A DNA stretch of 64,000 nt, from assembly GCA_936450465.1 (NCBI GenBank), contig OW388294.1, forward strand, positions 72,902,622 to 72,966,621. Direction: 5' to 3'. Numbering within the stretch: position 1 is the stretch's first letter; each line of letters opens with the position of its first letter. The position numbers and the translations under genes are program-made. The notes under the pieces were generated by a model that saw only the letters and a list, made by a program, of their open reading frames with translations, was not told the DNA's origin and searched no databases. Shown here piece by piece: positions 1 through 8,723 of this stretch. The stretch comes from Gibbula magus. Its lineage: Eukaryota; Mollusca; Gastropoda; Trochida; Trochidae.

Positions 1-504
1 TATGTGTGTAATATTGTCACTCGATTTAATCCGGAGTTGAAAAGTGCCCTTTTTCACAATCACTACAAAGTGTCAATTACATGACAGAGAGTACCTGAAT
101 TTGAGGGTGTGGTTTTCGGATCCAGCAAATGATGAATCCTAAAATCCACATGAAAGTGTACTATTGTAGATATATATAGTGAAGACAAAACATCGAAATT
201 GTTCTTGTTTGAGTTGTTTATTTGTTGTTTGTTGAAGGACAACTATAAGCAAAGTGACTAATGGACAGATAACGATAATTGAAGCGTGTGACTATTTGTA
301 CTGTTTACTTCAGCTCGATTAAACTTTATTGATAGCCCGGTAGCCAGTAAGTTAGTACATCATATTTTTGGAATTATGTTGGGAGTTTGAAATGGTTTAT
401 TCAGAAGTAAATGAGGCCACCGGCCCATATTACAAGTCATGAAACACAATAATACATTGTATGGAGCACCAGTATATTTATGATGCACAAACGATTGGCT
501 GTCT
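1..504. other. Intergenic DNA, nothing recognised
   Basis: AT-rich sequence without a convincing reading frame. The part next to 505 may be the 3' untranslated region of the minus-strand retrotransposon remnant that ends there, but I see no clear tail or target duplication. Confidence 0.4.
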
Positions 505-765
505 TCACATGATGTGTAGAAACTTGGCACGTTTCTTGAGTCCAAGGAAAATATATTTTGCAAGACAATTTACAAGAAAGTCATTATCACTTTTACATAG
601 CATAATACATTTCTGCAGAGATGGTGATATACAATAATAATATGGAAGGATACTCTGTCTTAAATCTGAATAAAACGGACACTGTAATAGAAAGTGAAAT
701 TCAGATTCTTGAACTGGCACTATGCAGAGAGGACACACATTATGTTGGGAGTGATATAAACTCAT
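505..765 (-). pseudogene. C-terminal remnant of a non-LTR retrotransposon ORF2 (reverse transcriptase)
   Basis: An 86-codon minus-strand frame carries a Cys-His knuckle: C11-x2-C14-x9-H24-x4-C29, in the context CPLC...EFHFLLQCP.Y..LR. This arrangement is characteristic of the extreme C-terminus of ORF2 proteins in non-LTR retrotransposons, downstream of the reverse transcriptase. Nothing of the reverse transcriptase or endonuclease is visible upstream, where stops appear immediately, so this is a dead 5'-truncated copy as target-primed reverse transcription usually leaves. The family cannot be fixed from so short a piece. The ATG at its start is incidental. Confidence 0.65.
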
Positions 766-869
766 ATATTTATGCGCTTATTAAATGGATGAGGAAATCT
801 GTATCGCATGAGCTGTGTTAGAGTCTACATAAATACACCACATTCAACATTTGATATGTGACAAAGCTA

Positions 870-1312
870 TAGCTGCGTACCGAAAGTTTGTTCACCTAAA
901 CGTGGATCTTCGTGCAAATATCATGTAAATTGACTTTCAGTGCAACGTCAATAAACTTAAATCAAATACAATGACAATGAATCATCATACATCAATGAAA
1001 ACAATTATTCTTAAACGCACCCTGTGATCGCCACGGCAGTGGTATATGTTTAGAAATTTGTCATAATGAAAAAGACAGAAGGGAACAACTTTTGAAAATT
1101 CAAATTTCATTAATTTTCGAATAAAAGTTTTCATATTGATTAAATGAGAAAAAATTATGACAAATACACTGCATGGGTAAAGAGGAAGTATATAATGGAT
1201 GTGAATCACTTACTGAGATTCCACAGAAATAAAATAAAAACTGTATACTTTAATTATATGATATTTGCACTAATTTACACCACCAGGTGAACAAACTTTC
1301 GGTACGCAGCTG
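870..1312. mobile_element. Tc1/mariner-like MITE with 28-bp terminal inverted repeats
   Basis: The segment begins and ends with inverted repeats: 870-897 is the reverse complement of 1285-1312 with a single mismatch at the outermost base. The ends read CAGCTGCGTACCGAAAG inward. A TA dinucleotide flanks each side (868-869 and 1313-1314), the target duplication expected of Tc1/mariner transposases. At 443 bp there is no transposase; the 74-codon minus-strand frame inside has no recognisable domain. It is a non-autonomous element mobilised in trans. Confidence 0.8.
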
Positions 1313-2106
1313 TATATTTGAAATGTTTTAGCAGAACCGTAGGTGCAACATCATGAAGAATTACCAATCGCAGATCTACAAATCTACAGACATTTCATTC
1401 GACTTGTATTGCTGAAAGATACGTTCATCACCAATGCGAGCCTGCCTCTGAAGGTGTGGGTTCGAATCCCGTAAAGAACTCGACCTGAAGAAGTACTAGT
1501 ACTAAGGCGGACAGTGCTGTCCCACATTTCACAATATTACATTTCTTTGATAGCCATTCTAGAAGCTGATGCGATCACTTGCTTGATAATGGTATTAGTA
1601 TCTACACCGAAACATCTCATCTAGTGTAATAAATAAGTTGACTATACATAGAACTTGTTCTCCTTCAACATTACATTTGCTCACTATCTGAGGGTCACCG
1701 TTTGAATGCTTAACAGAACGGTGTCTTCCTCACAGCATCTTATCACGAAGAATTGAAATTAAAGTATTTAGAGGTAAGAACATAAAAGTGATAATTTAAT
1801 ACAAAAGGTTTAGCATATCAAAATGAAATAAAACAAATGTTAAACAAACATGCCTGGATGCCGAATATAATATTAATTTTTCTTGCCTTTTTCAAGCAAT
1901 TGTTTCTTTTTCATTCAAAGCAATTCTAAATCTGATCCGACCACGATCTAACTTGTTCAAACCAAGGTCATTTTGACACGCTATTTTAATCAAATTATTC
2001 AGCCATGAAATGGCTTTGAAGATGTTTTTCCATTGAATAATGGAAAATGTAATTGCTGTCTCAATATTTGTGTACGAATTATGACACCGTGACCTTCCCT
2101 GTTATG
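1313..2106. other. Intergenic DNA between two transposons
   Basis: No gene recognised. Apart from the tRNA-like B box near 1458 this stretch has only short stop-rich frames. Confidence 0.4.
1458..1470 (+). promoter_or_regulatory. tRNA-type B box, possible SINE remnant
   Basis: GGGTTCGAATCCC matches the RNA polymerase III B box/T-loop of tRNA genes (GGTTCGANTCC) and is a perfect short palindrome. No A box or tRNA cloverleaf can be drawn around it. A decayed tRNA-derived SINE head is more likely than a tRNA gene. A chance match is possible. Confidence 0.35.
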
Positions 2107-2114
2107 TGTGAAAG
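2107..2114. repeat. Target-site duplication, left copy (TGTGAAAG)
   Basis: The octamer TGTGAAAG sits directly outside the left inverted repeat of the MULE-like element and recurs directly outside the right one at 5042-5049. MULE transposases typically duplicate 8-9 bp on insertion. Confidence 0.6.
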
Positions 2115-2160
2115 GGTGTATTCTTGCTACGCCAACATTTGGGAAAATCCTGTTTTTGGA
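2115..2160. repeat. Left terminal inverted repeat of the MULE-like element
   Basis: Matches the reverse complement of the right end in ATTCTTGC[T/C]ACGCCAACATTTGG. A second ACGCCAACA motif lies at its inner edge; in the right terminal repeat the corresponding inner motif is in the opposite orientation. Confidence 0.65.
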
Positions 2161-2180
2161 ACGCCAACAAAATTTTAACA

Positions 2181-3435
2181 AAAGAAACTGTTAATCCAAT
2201 CTAACCAATTAAGCTTAACTTAAGCTTCACCCTTGAGTGGCTTTAGCCATGCTACTCACCTGATCACTGAACCGAGTTCACAACCAGACTGGCTGACTGA
2301 TAATTGATGAACATTTTTCACAATGTGATTTAACATATTTATTTCCCAAAAGAAGGAACGTTGGTAAATAAACAATTTAAATGCTTATGTAAATACTGCT
2401 ACTGCATAGAACATACTATTTAACATGCCATTATGAGTGTACAGTGTGAACAAATAAAGACATATAAATGATGAAATCTGATATTAGAACGCCAATCTAT
2501 GTCATAGTTTAAATTTCAAAATATTCAGTTTTACACTGTATTGTCCGAAGTTTCAAATCATTGCGAAGATTATAATAAGTGACATCTCAAAATGTAGGAA
2601 GTTCAAACACGATTATACTGAAATTACTCGTGTCGTGTTACTGACCATTTCATAAAACGTAGTCATTTTATGAACGTATTTTCTTTAGTTATCTTCAATT
2701 ATACTGTTTTCAATTTTGACCAGGTAGGGGTCCTACCTATCGAATGTGTATTTTTCTACAAAAGAGGATTTGATTTGAAATCGGTTGTACTTGAAAATCC
2801 AAATTGTTCCTCGACTGTATATAAATAATACAAAATAATATCAGTACACTCCTTTATACATTTAACAAGCAGATTTGTAAACTTTTTAGCTAATGTAATT
2901 GGTACATACCGATGACAAATTAATGTCATTTGTTAAAGTTTTCTTTAGAAATATTGTACTGTGAGTAAGTACGATGAATTTCATTATTTCTGGTATTGTT
3001 GTTGGCTTTTGTAAATGTATGATGTATTGTAAATTTACAATGACACATAATGTCCTGTGTTCTGAAGCGGTATTAAGACAATCTTTTAAAGCTTGTTTCA
3101 GGATCCATTTCTTGAATGAAGTACATGTTTAAACCAATTTCTGGCTCAGTACTTAAAGTACGACGTGTCATATAAAAGTGAACATTCACTTTCATTGGTA
3201 ACATTTAATAATTGCAAACATAACTATTTAAATGTGTTTAAATATTTCTTCTGGGGAACATGCTAACCCCTTATGTAATGTTTCTTGTAATTTAAACTGT
3301 AAATAAAAGTAGTTGTACAGAAAATGTGTTTCCAGAGTTGGCGGCTGTTGTTCTAGCCTGGATTATAGATGTCCATGTGTTGATACAAATGTTGGTTTTG
3401 CTAATTATCTCCTGTAAAATTGTCCTGGTGGGGGT
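2181..3435. other. Non-coding interior of the MULE-like element, possible later insertion
   Basis: About 1.25 kb of AT-rich DNA with no gene recognised. It separates the outer and inner parts of what looks like one terminal repeat (these parts are close together at the right end), so some of it may have been inserted later. A small hairpin, AGGTAGG-GGT-CCTACCT, lies at 2723-2739. Confidence 0.35.
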
Positions 3436-3456
3436 ACCTCAATGTGCCCCCTGGCT
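3436..3456. repeat. Internal inverted repeat, left copy
   Basis: Twenty-one bases (ACCTCAATGTGCCCCCTGGC plus T) match the reverse complement of 4941-4961 with one mismatch, bracketing the transposase remnant. Probably an inner part of the MULE terminal repeat. Confidence 0.6.
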
Positions 3457-3463
3457 ATCAGTT

Positions 3464-3592
3464 GTGACAAGGGATTAAGTGGGGGTATGTGATGACAAGG
3501 GATTAAGTGGGGGTATGTGATGACAAGGGATAAAGTGGGGGTATGTGATGACAAGGGATTAAGTGTGGGGGCATGTTATGACAAGGGCTTAA
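3464..3592. repeat. 28-bp minisatellite, about 4.5 copies
   Basis: Tandem copies of a 28-bp G-rich unit (core GGGATTAAGTGGGGGTATGT then GATGACAA). The last copies diverge (GATAAAG, GTGTGGGGGCATG, GGGCTTAAC). It lies just inside the internal inverted repeat and upstream of the transposase start. The copies have no unique spacers, so it is not a CRISPR. Confidence 0.9.
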
Positions 3593-3771
3593 CTGACTCT
3601 GGTTCAGTGAAAGTGAGCTGCCGCTCAAGTTGCTAACTGTGAACTGTGAATTTACATTTGAGTAAGATAATATCATGTAAGTAAATTAAATGATTGAAAC
3701 TTATACTTAGAGTGATATATGCCATCTGGATTCTTATAAATGGCAACCCTTGTCATCCATTGCATGGCACC

Positions 3772-4819
3772 ATGGCGAACATTCAAGTAAATGTGCGATT
3801 TGTTAACAACGATCAAGGAGGTCAGAATCTTGTATTTGGTGGTCATCGATTTAGAAAGAAGAACACTAAACCAAACAGTAATCTTTGGCGTTGCTGCAGG
3901 AGAGGCTGCCAAGCTACCATCAACACATGTAACAACCTTGTTACCACCTATCGTAATATCCATAACCATCCAGCTGAGGACGATGACATCAAGAGACAAT
4001 AATTTTTGTCTGGACTGAAGGACATGGTTAAGACAGATTCCAAACCTGTCCCGTCTTTGTATCAGGAGAGAACTTCCTGCTGCACCAAGATGAGAGACTG
4101 CTCATCTTCTCGACTGTCGAGAACCTGCGTCATCTCTCTGCTGCTGACACCTACTACGGAGATGGTACCTTTGCCATGTGTCCAGAACTATACAACCAAC
4201 TGTATTCCATCCATGCTCTAGTAGGTGAGAAAATGGTGCCACTCGTGCCATGTTCCACAGGCTTTAGTAAAACATGCCAAGAGTAGTGGAGTGGATGCGT
4301 TAAGGAAGTCAGATGAGAGTGTGTCTTTGTTTGTAAAAAGAGCTGCTGCTCTTCCTCTTGTAAGACTGGCAGACATTGATGATGTGTGGATGAATGCGTT
4401 AGAGAATGTTGACCTTAATAACCATATAAAATAAATTTGTAAATTTGTCGACTATGTCACTACACAGTGGGTGGAAAATGGCCGTGCAATCTGGAATCAC
4501 TTCGACACAGAGTCGTTTCGGACCACGAACCATCTTGAAGGGTGGCATTCCATGTTGAAGAAGCTGGGACCCTGCCACCCAAATATCTTCAAGTTCATTG
4601 AAATGATTCAGAATGAACAATGTTCTTCAGAAATTCATTATTCTGCAGTTGAGTGGGGGTGGACGACTGAGGCCCAAACGGCAAAAGTATCGCCACCTTG
4701 ACAGCATCCTGAATGCTGAAAAACACAATCTCCTTCAGGGAAGAATCAGTGCAATCCAGTACGCAGATGCTGTATCCTGCAAATATCATGTAAATGCAAA
4801 TGAAATATTGTGTCAATGA
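3772..4819 (+). pseudogene. FLYWCH-domain MULE transposase, broken
   Basis: The frame begins at an ATG in strong context (ACCATGG) at 3772; a longer in-frame ATG at 3694 is less likely. The first 75 or so residues form a FLYWCH zinc finger: FGGHRF, then WRCCRRGC supplying two cysteines, then HNH supplying two histidines. A frameshift near 4060 moves to another frame, where ADTYYGDGTF and QLYSIHA (about 4143-4220) are the first catalytic-aspartate region of MULE transposases. The frame then returns to the first for a QAL...LPLVRL segment (about 4255-4360), so the part holding the second aspartate seems deleted. A TAA at 4432 precedes the conserved RTTNHLEGWH block (about 4510-4560). A last frameshift near 4625 leads to the charged C-terminal helix. 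In life it would bind the element's ends and catalyse cut-and-paste transposition; this copy cannot. Confidence 0.78.
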
Positions 4820-4940
4820 ATGTATTGAAAATAAGATATGCTGCACTAAAATTAAGACCAAACCCATGCTTGTAATCCTTGTTTAATCCTCCACTTGTTA
4901 CCTAGTTAACTACGGGTGACTGCTTTTCACCTTAAAACTC

Positions 4941-4961
4941 AGCCAGGGGGCACAGTGAGGT
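4941..4961. repeat. Internal inverted repeat, right copy
   Basis: Partner of 3436-3456 (one mismatch in 21). It lies only about 40 bp inside the right terminal repeat, unlike the left copy, which is over 1.2 kb away from its end. Confidence 0.6.
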
Positions 4962-4997
4962 TAAACCGTCCTGGTACGCCAACAAAACTTCTGGCCA

Positions 4998-5041
4998 AAA
5001 TCACCCATTTTATCCAAATGTTGGCGTGGCAAGAATGAACC
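4998..5041. repeat. Right terminal inverted repeat of the MULE-like element
   Basis: Ends ...CCAAATGTTGGCGTGGCAAG then AATGAACC, the mirror of the left end. An ACGCCAACA motif at about 4976 and its complement at about 5019 give the repeat its own internal dyad. Confidence 0.65.
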
Positions 5042-5049
5042 TGTGAAAG
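5042..5049. repeat. Target-site duplication, right copy (TGTGAAAG)
   Basis: Direct copy of 2107-2114, immediately outside the right terminal repeat. Confidence 0.6.
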
Positions 5050-5120
5050 AAGTGTCGACATTTATATTTAAACAAACATTTCACAAGTTAGTTACCAAAG
5101 ATTATTTTTATCTAACAATA

Positions 5121-5240
5121 TATATATAGAAAAGAGTAAACATCAGATGGTTTTGACTGGATCAATCTTCTTTAATATTAAAGTATTAAAGAAGATTGAT
5201 CCAGTCAAAACCATCTGATGTTTACTCTTTTCTATATATA
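5121..5240. repeat. Near-perfect 120-bp palindrome (57-bp arms, 6-bp loop)
   Basis: Bases 5121-5177 are the exact reverse complement of 5184-5240, leaving a 6-base spacer. Such a structure can extrude a cruciform or, if transcribed, form a 57-bp hairpin. No mismatch between the arms means it is recent, maintained, or a fold-back artefact of sequencing or assembly next to the (TA)n tract. No transposon ends or coding potential recognised. Confidence 0.95.
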
Positions 5241-5269
5241 ACCTTACTTCACGTGAGAAGCATTTCATC

Positions 5270-5770
<501 letters not shown>

Positions 5771-5920
5771 CCAAGAAGCAAACCCGTTTTAGTAATCCGT
5801 GCTAAAATACAACCAAGTTCAGAATGGAAATCAAGATACCTTCATCGAGAAAGAATTAGAAACATTGAGGCATTCGTCTTTGAGAATGTGACAGCTTTCA
5901 AAAGAGGAAGTTTTGGCTAA
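5771..5920 (+). pseudogene. U0 plus-ORF fragment at the array edge
   Basis: Matches only the last third of the plus ORF. It has an internal deletion after GCTAAAAT, a one-base deletion in the GAATT(T)AGAAAC stretch and a TAA in place of the usual TGA. This decay fits a copy at an array edge that no longer exchanges with its neighbours. Confidence 0.7.
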
Positions 5921-6359
5921 AAGACCATGCGGAAATCGGTCCATCCATTCCACAAACGTTCACAGTCGTCTAGTTGTTTTACAATCAAATATTTGATAGT
6001 GCTATGTTCTGAAAACTGTTGGTTTTGTAAAAATCCCATTGAAGCCAAATAAAATTACAATGATATTTCAATTGGTGTATATGATGTGTGATCTGGTATT
6101 TTCTCTAGTCAGAAAGTTATGTTGTCTCCGTGTACATTGACAAGTTCACACAAGGATTAAAACAAAGGAATATAAAATTGTTTTTCACTCTTTTCTTATC
6201 TTTGTGTTCAACAAAGGTGACTTTCAATATTATAAAATAACCTTTCTCAAAGGAAAACAAAGTAATATCGCATACAATACATCAACAACATAGGATTATT
6301 GAAAATAGCAATGAAAATGAACAACAACACGATAACAAGGGTAAAGGTGACATTGCATG

Positions 6360-6731
6360 TCAGCACAGTGTACACTTGAATCCGTTTTTCATATATGTTT
6401 TCAGTTCATGAGCAGATGATACGGATATCACAGATTCTCCTTTCACGTGTGTGAATCTATTAAATGATGGTGCGTGCCATGGATATTTCTGAAGAGGTTT
6501 TCTCGTACTCTGCCATGTTGGGATATTACTCTGAAACTGACGTTGTCGTTGTACACGTGTGGAGTCTTCCTGACAGGCTGTGACAGTGTTATTCAGATCA
6601 GTAACTGAATCTCTCTTCCTGCAGCAGGCACAAGTGACGTTCGATGACACTGGGCTCTCCAACCACATCTTAACCTTTTTCATGGCCTTTCGGGAACTGG
6701 AAGACATCTTAACATTTCCAGAGTATTCCAT
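6360..6731 (-). CDS. U0 minus ORF, 123 codons
   Basis: Full-length copy with private changes LESPV (residues 25-29), SNIPTW (68-73) and ESVIS. A one-base deletion upstream opens the frame to an ATG at 6791. That ATG lies next to the TATA box, probably before the transcription start, so the internal start at 6731 is kept. Confidence 0.4.
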   Translation of the reverse strand: MEYSGNVKMSSSSRKAMKKVKMWLESPVSSNVTCACCRKRDSVTDLNNTVTACQEDSTRVQRQRQFQSNIPTWQSTRKPLQKYPWHAPSFNRFTHVKGESVISVSSAHELKTYMKNGFKCTLC

Positions 6732-6886
6732 TGTACGTGTAGCAAAGGGTGTGTATAGTTTGAAGGATGAGGTGAAATAATATCTTACCAATATCAGCTT
6801 CTTATATACACACCATCAAGACTGTCAAAATACAATGTGAGTAGTGTGAATGCACATGCAGTCAATCAGCACATTTTCGGCTATTT

Positions 6887-6938
6887 GTAAAGATCAAAGG
6901 ATTGTGATCAAAGGGGAAAGTCCGTCACTTTGATCACA
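6887..6938. promoter_or_regulatory. U0 TCF/Rel-like cluster
   Basis: Same arrangement as the U1 cluster. The 11-bp inverted repeat TGTGATCAAAG...CTTTGATCACA spans 6903-6938, with the first motif reading AGATCAAAGGA. Confidence 0.35.
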
Positions 6939-7165
6939 TGAATTTGGCGGCTATACTTCAAAGAATACTTCAATTAATGAAGGTGATTGGTTTGAATGTT
7001 GATTCTTTTCTACTATCCGGTGCTATCCTTCTACAAATGGCTTTTGATCTCTTCTCCTTCTATTGAAATACAAATAATCCGATTGTGTAGATAATATACG
7101 CTTCTTTACACACTCTCATATTGTAAAAACGTACTCATTTATTTCGTTGTTAAAAGATCATGTTA

Positions 7166-7176
7166 CCAGGTAAGAG
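7166..7176 (+). promoter_or_regulatory. Splice-donor-like CCAG/GTAAGAG upstream of the U1 plus ORF
   Basis: A near-consensus 5' splice site recurs in each intact unit about 100 bp before the plus ATG. CAG acceptor candidates follow at about 7261 and 7269, the former after a pyrimidine-containing stretch. A leader intron of about 90 nt is therefore possible, and the GATATAAG box would then be intronic. U9, U18 and U19 have GTACGA or GTACGAG, a weaker donor. Confidence 0.3.
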
Positions 7177-7212
7177 TATGTTTCGATACATAAACTCATT
7201 TTTTATGGTCTG

Positions 7213-7220
7213 GATATAAG
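7213..7220 (+). promoter_or_regulatory. TATA box of the U1 plus ORF (GATATAAG)
   Basis: Lies about 55 bp before the ATG at 7272, leaving a leader of roughly 25 nt if transcription starts 30 bp downstream. It is conserved in every unit, for example at 9001-9008 before U2, and persists even at the retrotransposon junction before U13. Confidence 0.45.
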
Positions 7221-7271
7221 ACATTGACATCGTCGAACCCCTGTTAAACTCTTCATGTTCAGTGAGCAGTT

Positions 7272-7703
7272 ATGAATCTTTATAGTACATGTATCATTGG
7301 CAATGAACCCGGTTTTTCTAGATCAACACGGAATGGTCAGAACAAGTCCGATTCAACAAAGAACAGTGATGGTTATGAACCCATGGAAAATCCACGTCTC
7401 AGCGATTCTTCCTGTTCAGTGAGGACCTGTGTGTATCATGGTTCCTTACAAAAACTTCAAATGTCTGAAAGACCTCGGCAAATTATGCAAGACTCTAGTC
7501 AGGAGGACATGTTGTTGAATGAAACTAGTCAACTATCAAAATCCCCAAGAAGCAAACCAGTTTTAGGCATCCGTGCTAAAATAATTCAAAGCAACCTAGT
7601 TCAGAATGGAAATCAAGATACCTTCATCAAGAAAGATTTTAGAAACATTGAGGCATTCGTCTTAGAGAATGTGACTGCTTTCAAAAGAGGAAGTTTTGGC
7701 TGA
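7272..7703 (+). CDS. U1 plus ORF, 143 codons, unknown protein
   Basis: Reference copy for the plus-strand ORF. I do not recognise the protein. It is polar and rich in Ser, Asn and Gln, with no signal peptide or membrane segment, and looks mostly disordered. An SKSPRSK stretch (about 89-95) resembles a proline-directed phosphorylation site, and the C-terminus is basic (FKRGSFG). A purine at -3 precedes the ATG. In other copies the TGA after SFG is read as AGA and the same frame stays open to 162 or 175 codons, so the longest form may be ancestral. Variants between copies are mostly amino-acid changing (roughly 26 of 36 distinct changes by eye), so there is little sign of constraint. Private to U1: K for M at residue 25, C for S at 53, D for E at 122. 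Confidence 0.35.
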   Translation: MNLYSTCIIGNEPGFSRSTRNGQNKSDSTKNSDGYEPMENPRLSDSSCSVRTCVYHGSLQKLQMSERPRQIMQDSSQEDMLLNETSQLSKSPRSKPVLGIRAKIIQSNLVQNGNQDTFIKKDFRNIEAFVLENVTAFKRGSFG

Positions 7704-7770
7704 AAGACCATGCGGAAATCGGTCCATCCATTCCACAAACAAACTTTCACAGTCGTCTTGTTGTTTTACA

Positions 7771-7784
7771 ATCAAATATTTGAT
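7771..7784. repeat. 14-bp perfect palindrome ATCAAATATTTGAT
   Basis: Self-complementary motif between the plus-ORF stop and its AATAAA, present in every unit I checked. Could be a binding site for a dimeric protein or simply AT-rich 3' sequence. Confidence 0.5.
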
Positions 7785-7834
7785 AGTGCTATGTTCTGAA
7801 AACTGTTGATTTTGTAAAAATCCCATTGAAGCCA

Positions 7835-7840
7835 AATAAA
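7835..7840 (+). terminator. Plus-strand polyadenylation signal AATAAA, U1
   Basis: AATAAA about 130 bp after the plus-ORF stop, conserved across units. A second AATAAA follows at 7939-7944. A GT-rich stretch (TTGGTGTATATGATGTGTG) lies just downstream of the first, as expected for a cleavage site. Confidence 0.5.
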
Positions 7841-7975
7841 AATACAATGATATTTCAATTGGTGTATATGATGTGTGATCTGGTATTTTCTCTAGTCAGA
7901 AAGTTATGTTGTCTCCGTGTTGACAAGTTCACTCAAGGAATAAAAACAAAGGAATAGCAAATTGTTTTTCACTCT

Positions 7976-7981
7976 TTTATT
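7976..7981 (-). terminator. Minus-strand polyadenylation signal AATAAA, U1
   Basis: TTTATT on the plus strand gives AATAAA on the minus strand about 163 bp past the minus-ORF stop. The two strands' signals are tail-to-tail and about 135 bp apart, so the convergent transcripts need overlap little or not at all. Confidence 0.5.
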
Positions 7982-8143
7982 ATCTTTGTGTTCAACAAAG
8001 GTGACTTTCAATATTATAAAATAACCTTTCGCAAAGGCAAAGAAAGTAATATCGCATATAATACATCAACAACATAGGATTATTGAAAATAGCAATGATA
8101 ATGTACAACAACACGATAACAAGGGTAAAGGTGACATTGCATG

Positions 8144-8515
8144 TCAGCACAGTGTACACTTGAATCCGTTTTTAATATATGTTTTCAGTTCATGGGCAGA
8201 AGATACGGATATCACAGAATCTCCTTTCACGTGTGTGAACCTATTAAATGATGGTGCGTGCCATGGATATTTCTGAAGAGGTTTTCTCGTACTCTGCCTT
8301 GTTGGGATATTCCTCTGAAACTGACGTTGTCGTTGTACACGTGTGGAGTCTTCCTGACAGGCTGTAACAGTGTTATTCAGATCAGTAACTGAATCTCTCT
8401 TCCTGCAGCAGGCACAAGTGACGTTCGATGACACATGGCTCTCCAACCACATCTTAACCTTTTTCATGGCCTTTCGGGAACTGGAAGACATCTTAATATT
8501 TCCAGAGTATTCCAT
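8144..8515 (-). CDS. U1 minus ORF, 123 codons, unknown basic Cys-containing protein
   Basis: Reference copy for the minus-strand ORF. The start is ATG in strong context (ACAATGG), 71 bp below a TATATAAG box. The protein is basic and Ser/Arg-rich. It has a CACC cluster (C34, C36, C37), C53, a QRQRQFQR stretch (61-68) and a C-terminus KCTLC whose last four residues fit a CaaX prenylation box. No signal peptide, membrane segment or known domain. Distinct variants between copies are about 12 silent to 20 replacement by eye, a mild deficit of replacements. U1 carries I for V at residue 7, D for E at 99 and I for M at 114. Together, promoter, start context and 3' signal make this the better gene candidate of the two. 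Confidence 0.45.
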   Translation of the reverse strand: MEYSGNIKMSSSSRKAMKKVKMWLESHVSSNVTCACCRKRDSVTDLNNTVTACQEDSTRVQRQRQFQRNIPTRQSTRKPLQKYPWHAPSFNRFTHVKGDSVISVSSAHELKTYIKNGFKCTLC

Positions 8516-8585
8516 TGTACGTGTAGCAAAGGGTGTGTATAGTTTGAAGGATGAAGGTGAAATAATATCTTACAAATATCAGCTT

Positions 8586-8593
8586 CTTATATA
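8586..8593 (-). promoter_or_regulatory. TATA box of the U1 minus ORF (TATATAAG)
   Basis: Minus strand reads GTGTATATAAGAAGC. Transcription starting about 28 bp downstream would leave a leader of about 43 nt before the ATG at 8515. The box is present in all units with an intact minus ORF. Confidence 0.55.
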
Positions 8594-8675
8594 CACACCA
8601 TCAAGACTGTCAAAATACAATGTGAGTAGTGTGAATGCAAATGCAGTCAATCAGCACATTTTCGGCTATTTGTAA

Positions 8676-8723
8676 AGATCAAAGGGTTGTGATCAAAGGG
8701 GAAAGTCCGTCACTTTGATCACA
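8676..8723. promoter_or_regulatory. TCF/LEF-like triplet with Rel/NF-kB-like site, U1
   Basis: AGATCAAAGGG (8676-8686), TGATCAAAGGGG (8690-8701) and CTTTGATCA (8713-8721, reverse) each fit the TCF/LEF consensus CTTTGAT or its complement. GGGGAAAGTCC (8698-8708) fits the Rel-type pattern GGGAAANYCC. The last two TCF-like motifs are halves of an 11-bp inverted repeat (8688-8698 and 8713-8723). The cluster is about 85-130 bp upstream of the minus TATA box and about 340 bp upstream of the next plus ATG, so it could serve both. Motif matches alone do not prove binding. Confidence 0.4.

Larger units (their letters stand above)
2115..5041 (+). mobile_element. Mutator-like (MULE) DNA transposon, decayed
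   Basis: The left end at 2115 (GGTGTATTCTTGCTACGCCA) is mirrored by the right end at 5041, whose reverse complement reads GGTTCATTCTTGCCACGCCA. The similarity continues through ACATTTGG and more weakly for about 20 bp. Both ends are flanked by TGTGAAAG. Inside, on the plus strand, lie the pieces of a FLYWCH-type MULE transposase. Terminal repeats, 8-bp duplication and transposase type agree with each other. Frameshifts and stops make it non-autonomous now. A shorter inverted repeat (3436-3456 and 4941-4961) suggests a longer original terminal repeat whose left copy was split by later insertion of about 1.2 kb. Confidence 0.72.

Noticed and set aside
985..1209. 74-codon minus-strand ORF inside the MITE
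   Set aside because: No domain, and it lies in a non-autonomous element of only 443 bp.
1421..1500. tRNA gene around the B box
   Set aside because: No A box, acceptor stem or anticodon arm can be paired.
3464..3592. Possible CRISPR array
   Set aside because: Contiguous 28-bp copies with no unique spacers, in a eukaryotic transposon.
7662..7847. Minus-strand frame of 61-83 codons over the end of the plus ORF in every unit
   Set aside because: Antisense to the plus ORF and across its 3' signal. No TATA box or other supporting signal of its own.
8370..8675. Plus-strand frame of 101-103 codons recurring in every unit (6580-6780, 8370-8675, 10158-10463 and so on)
   Set aside because: It is antisense to the minus ORF, starts only at GTG with no ATG, and most variants change its residues. 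A CTTCCTGCAG acceptor-like site lies within it, so an exon cannot be wholly excluded.
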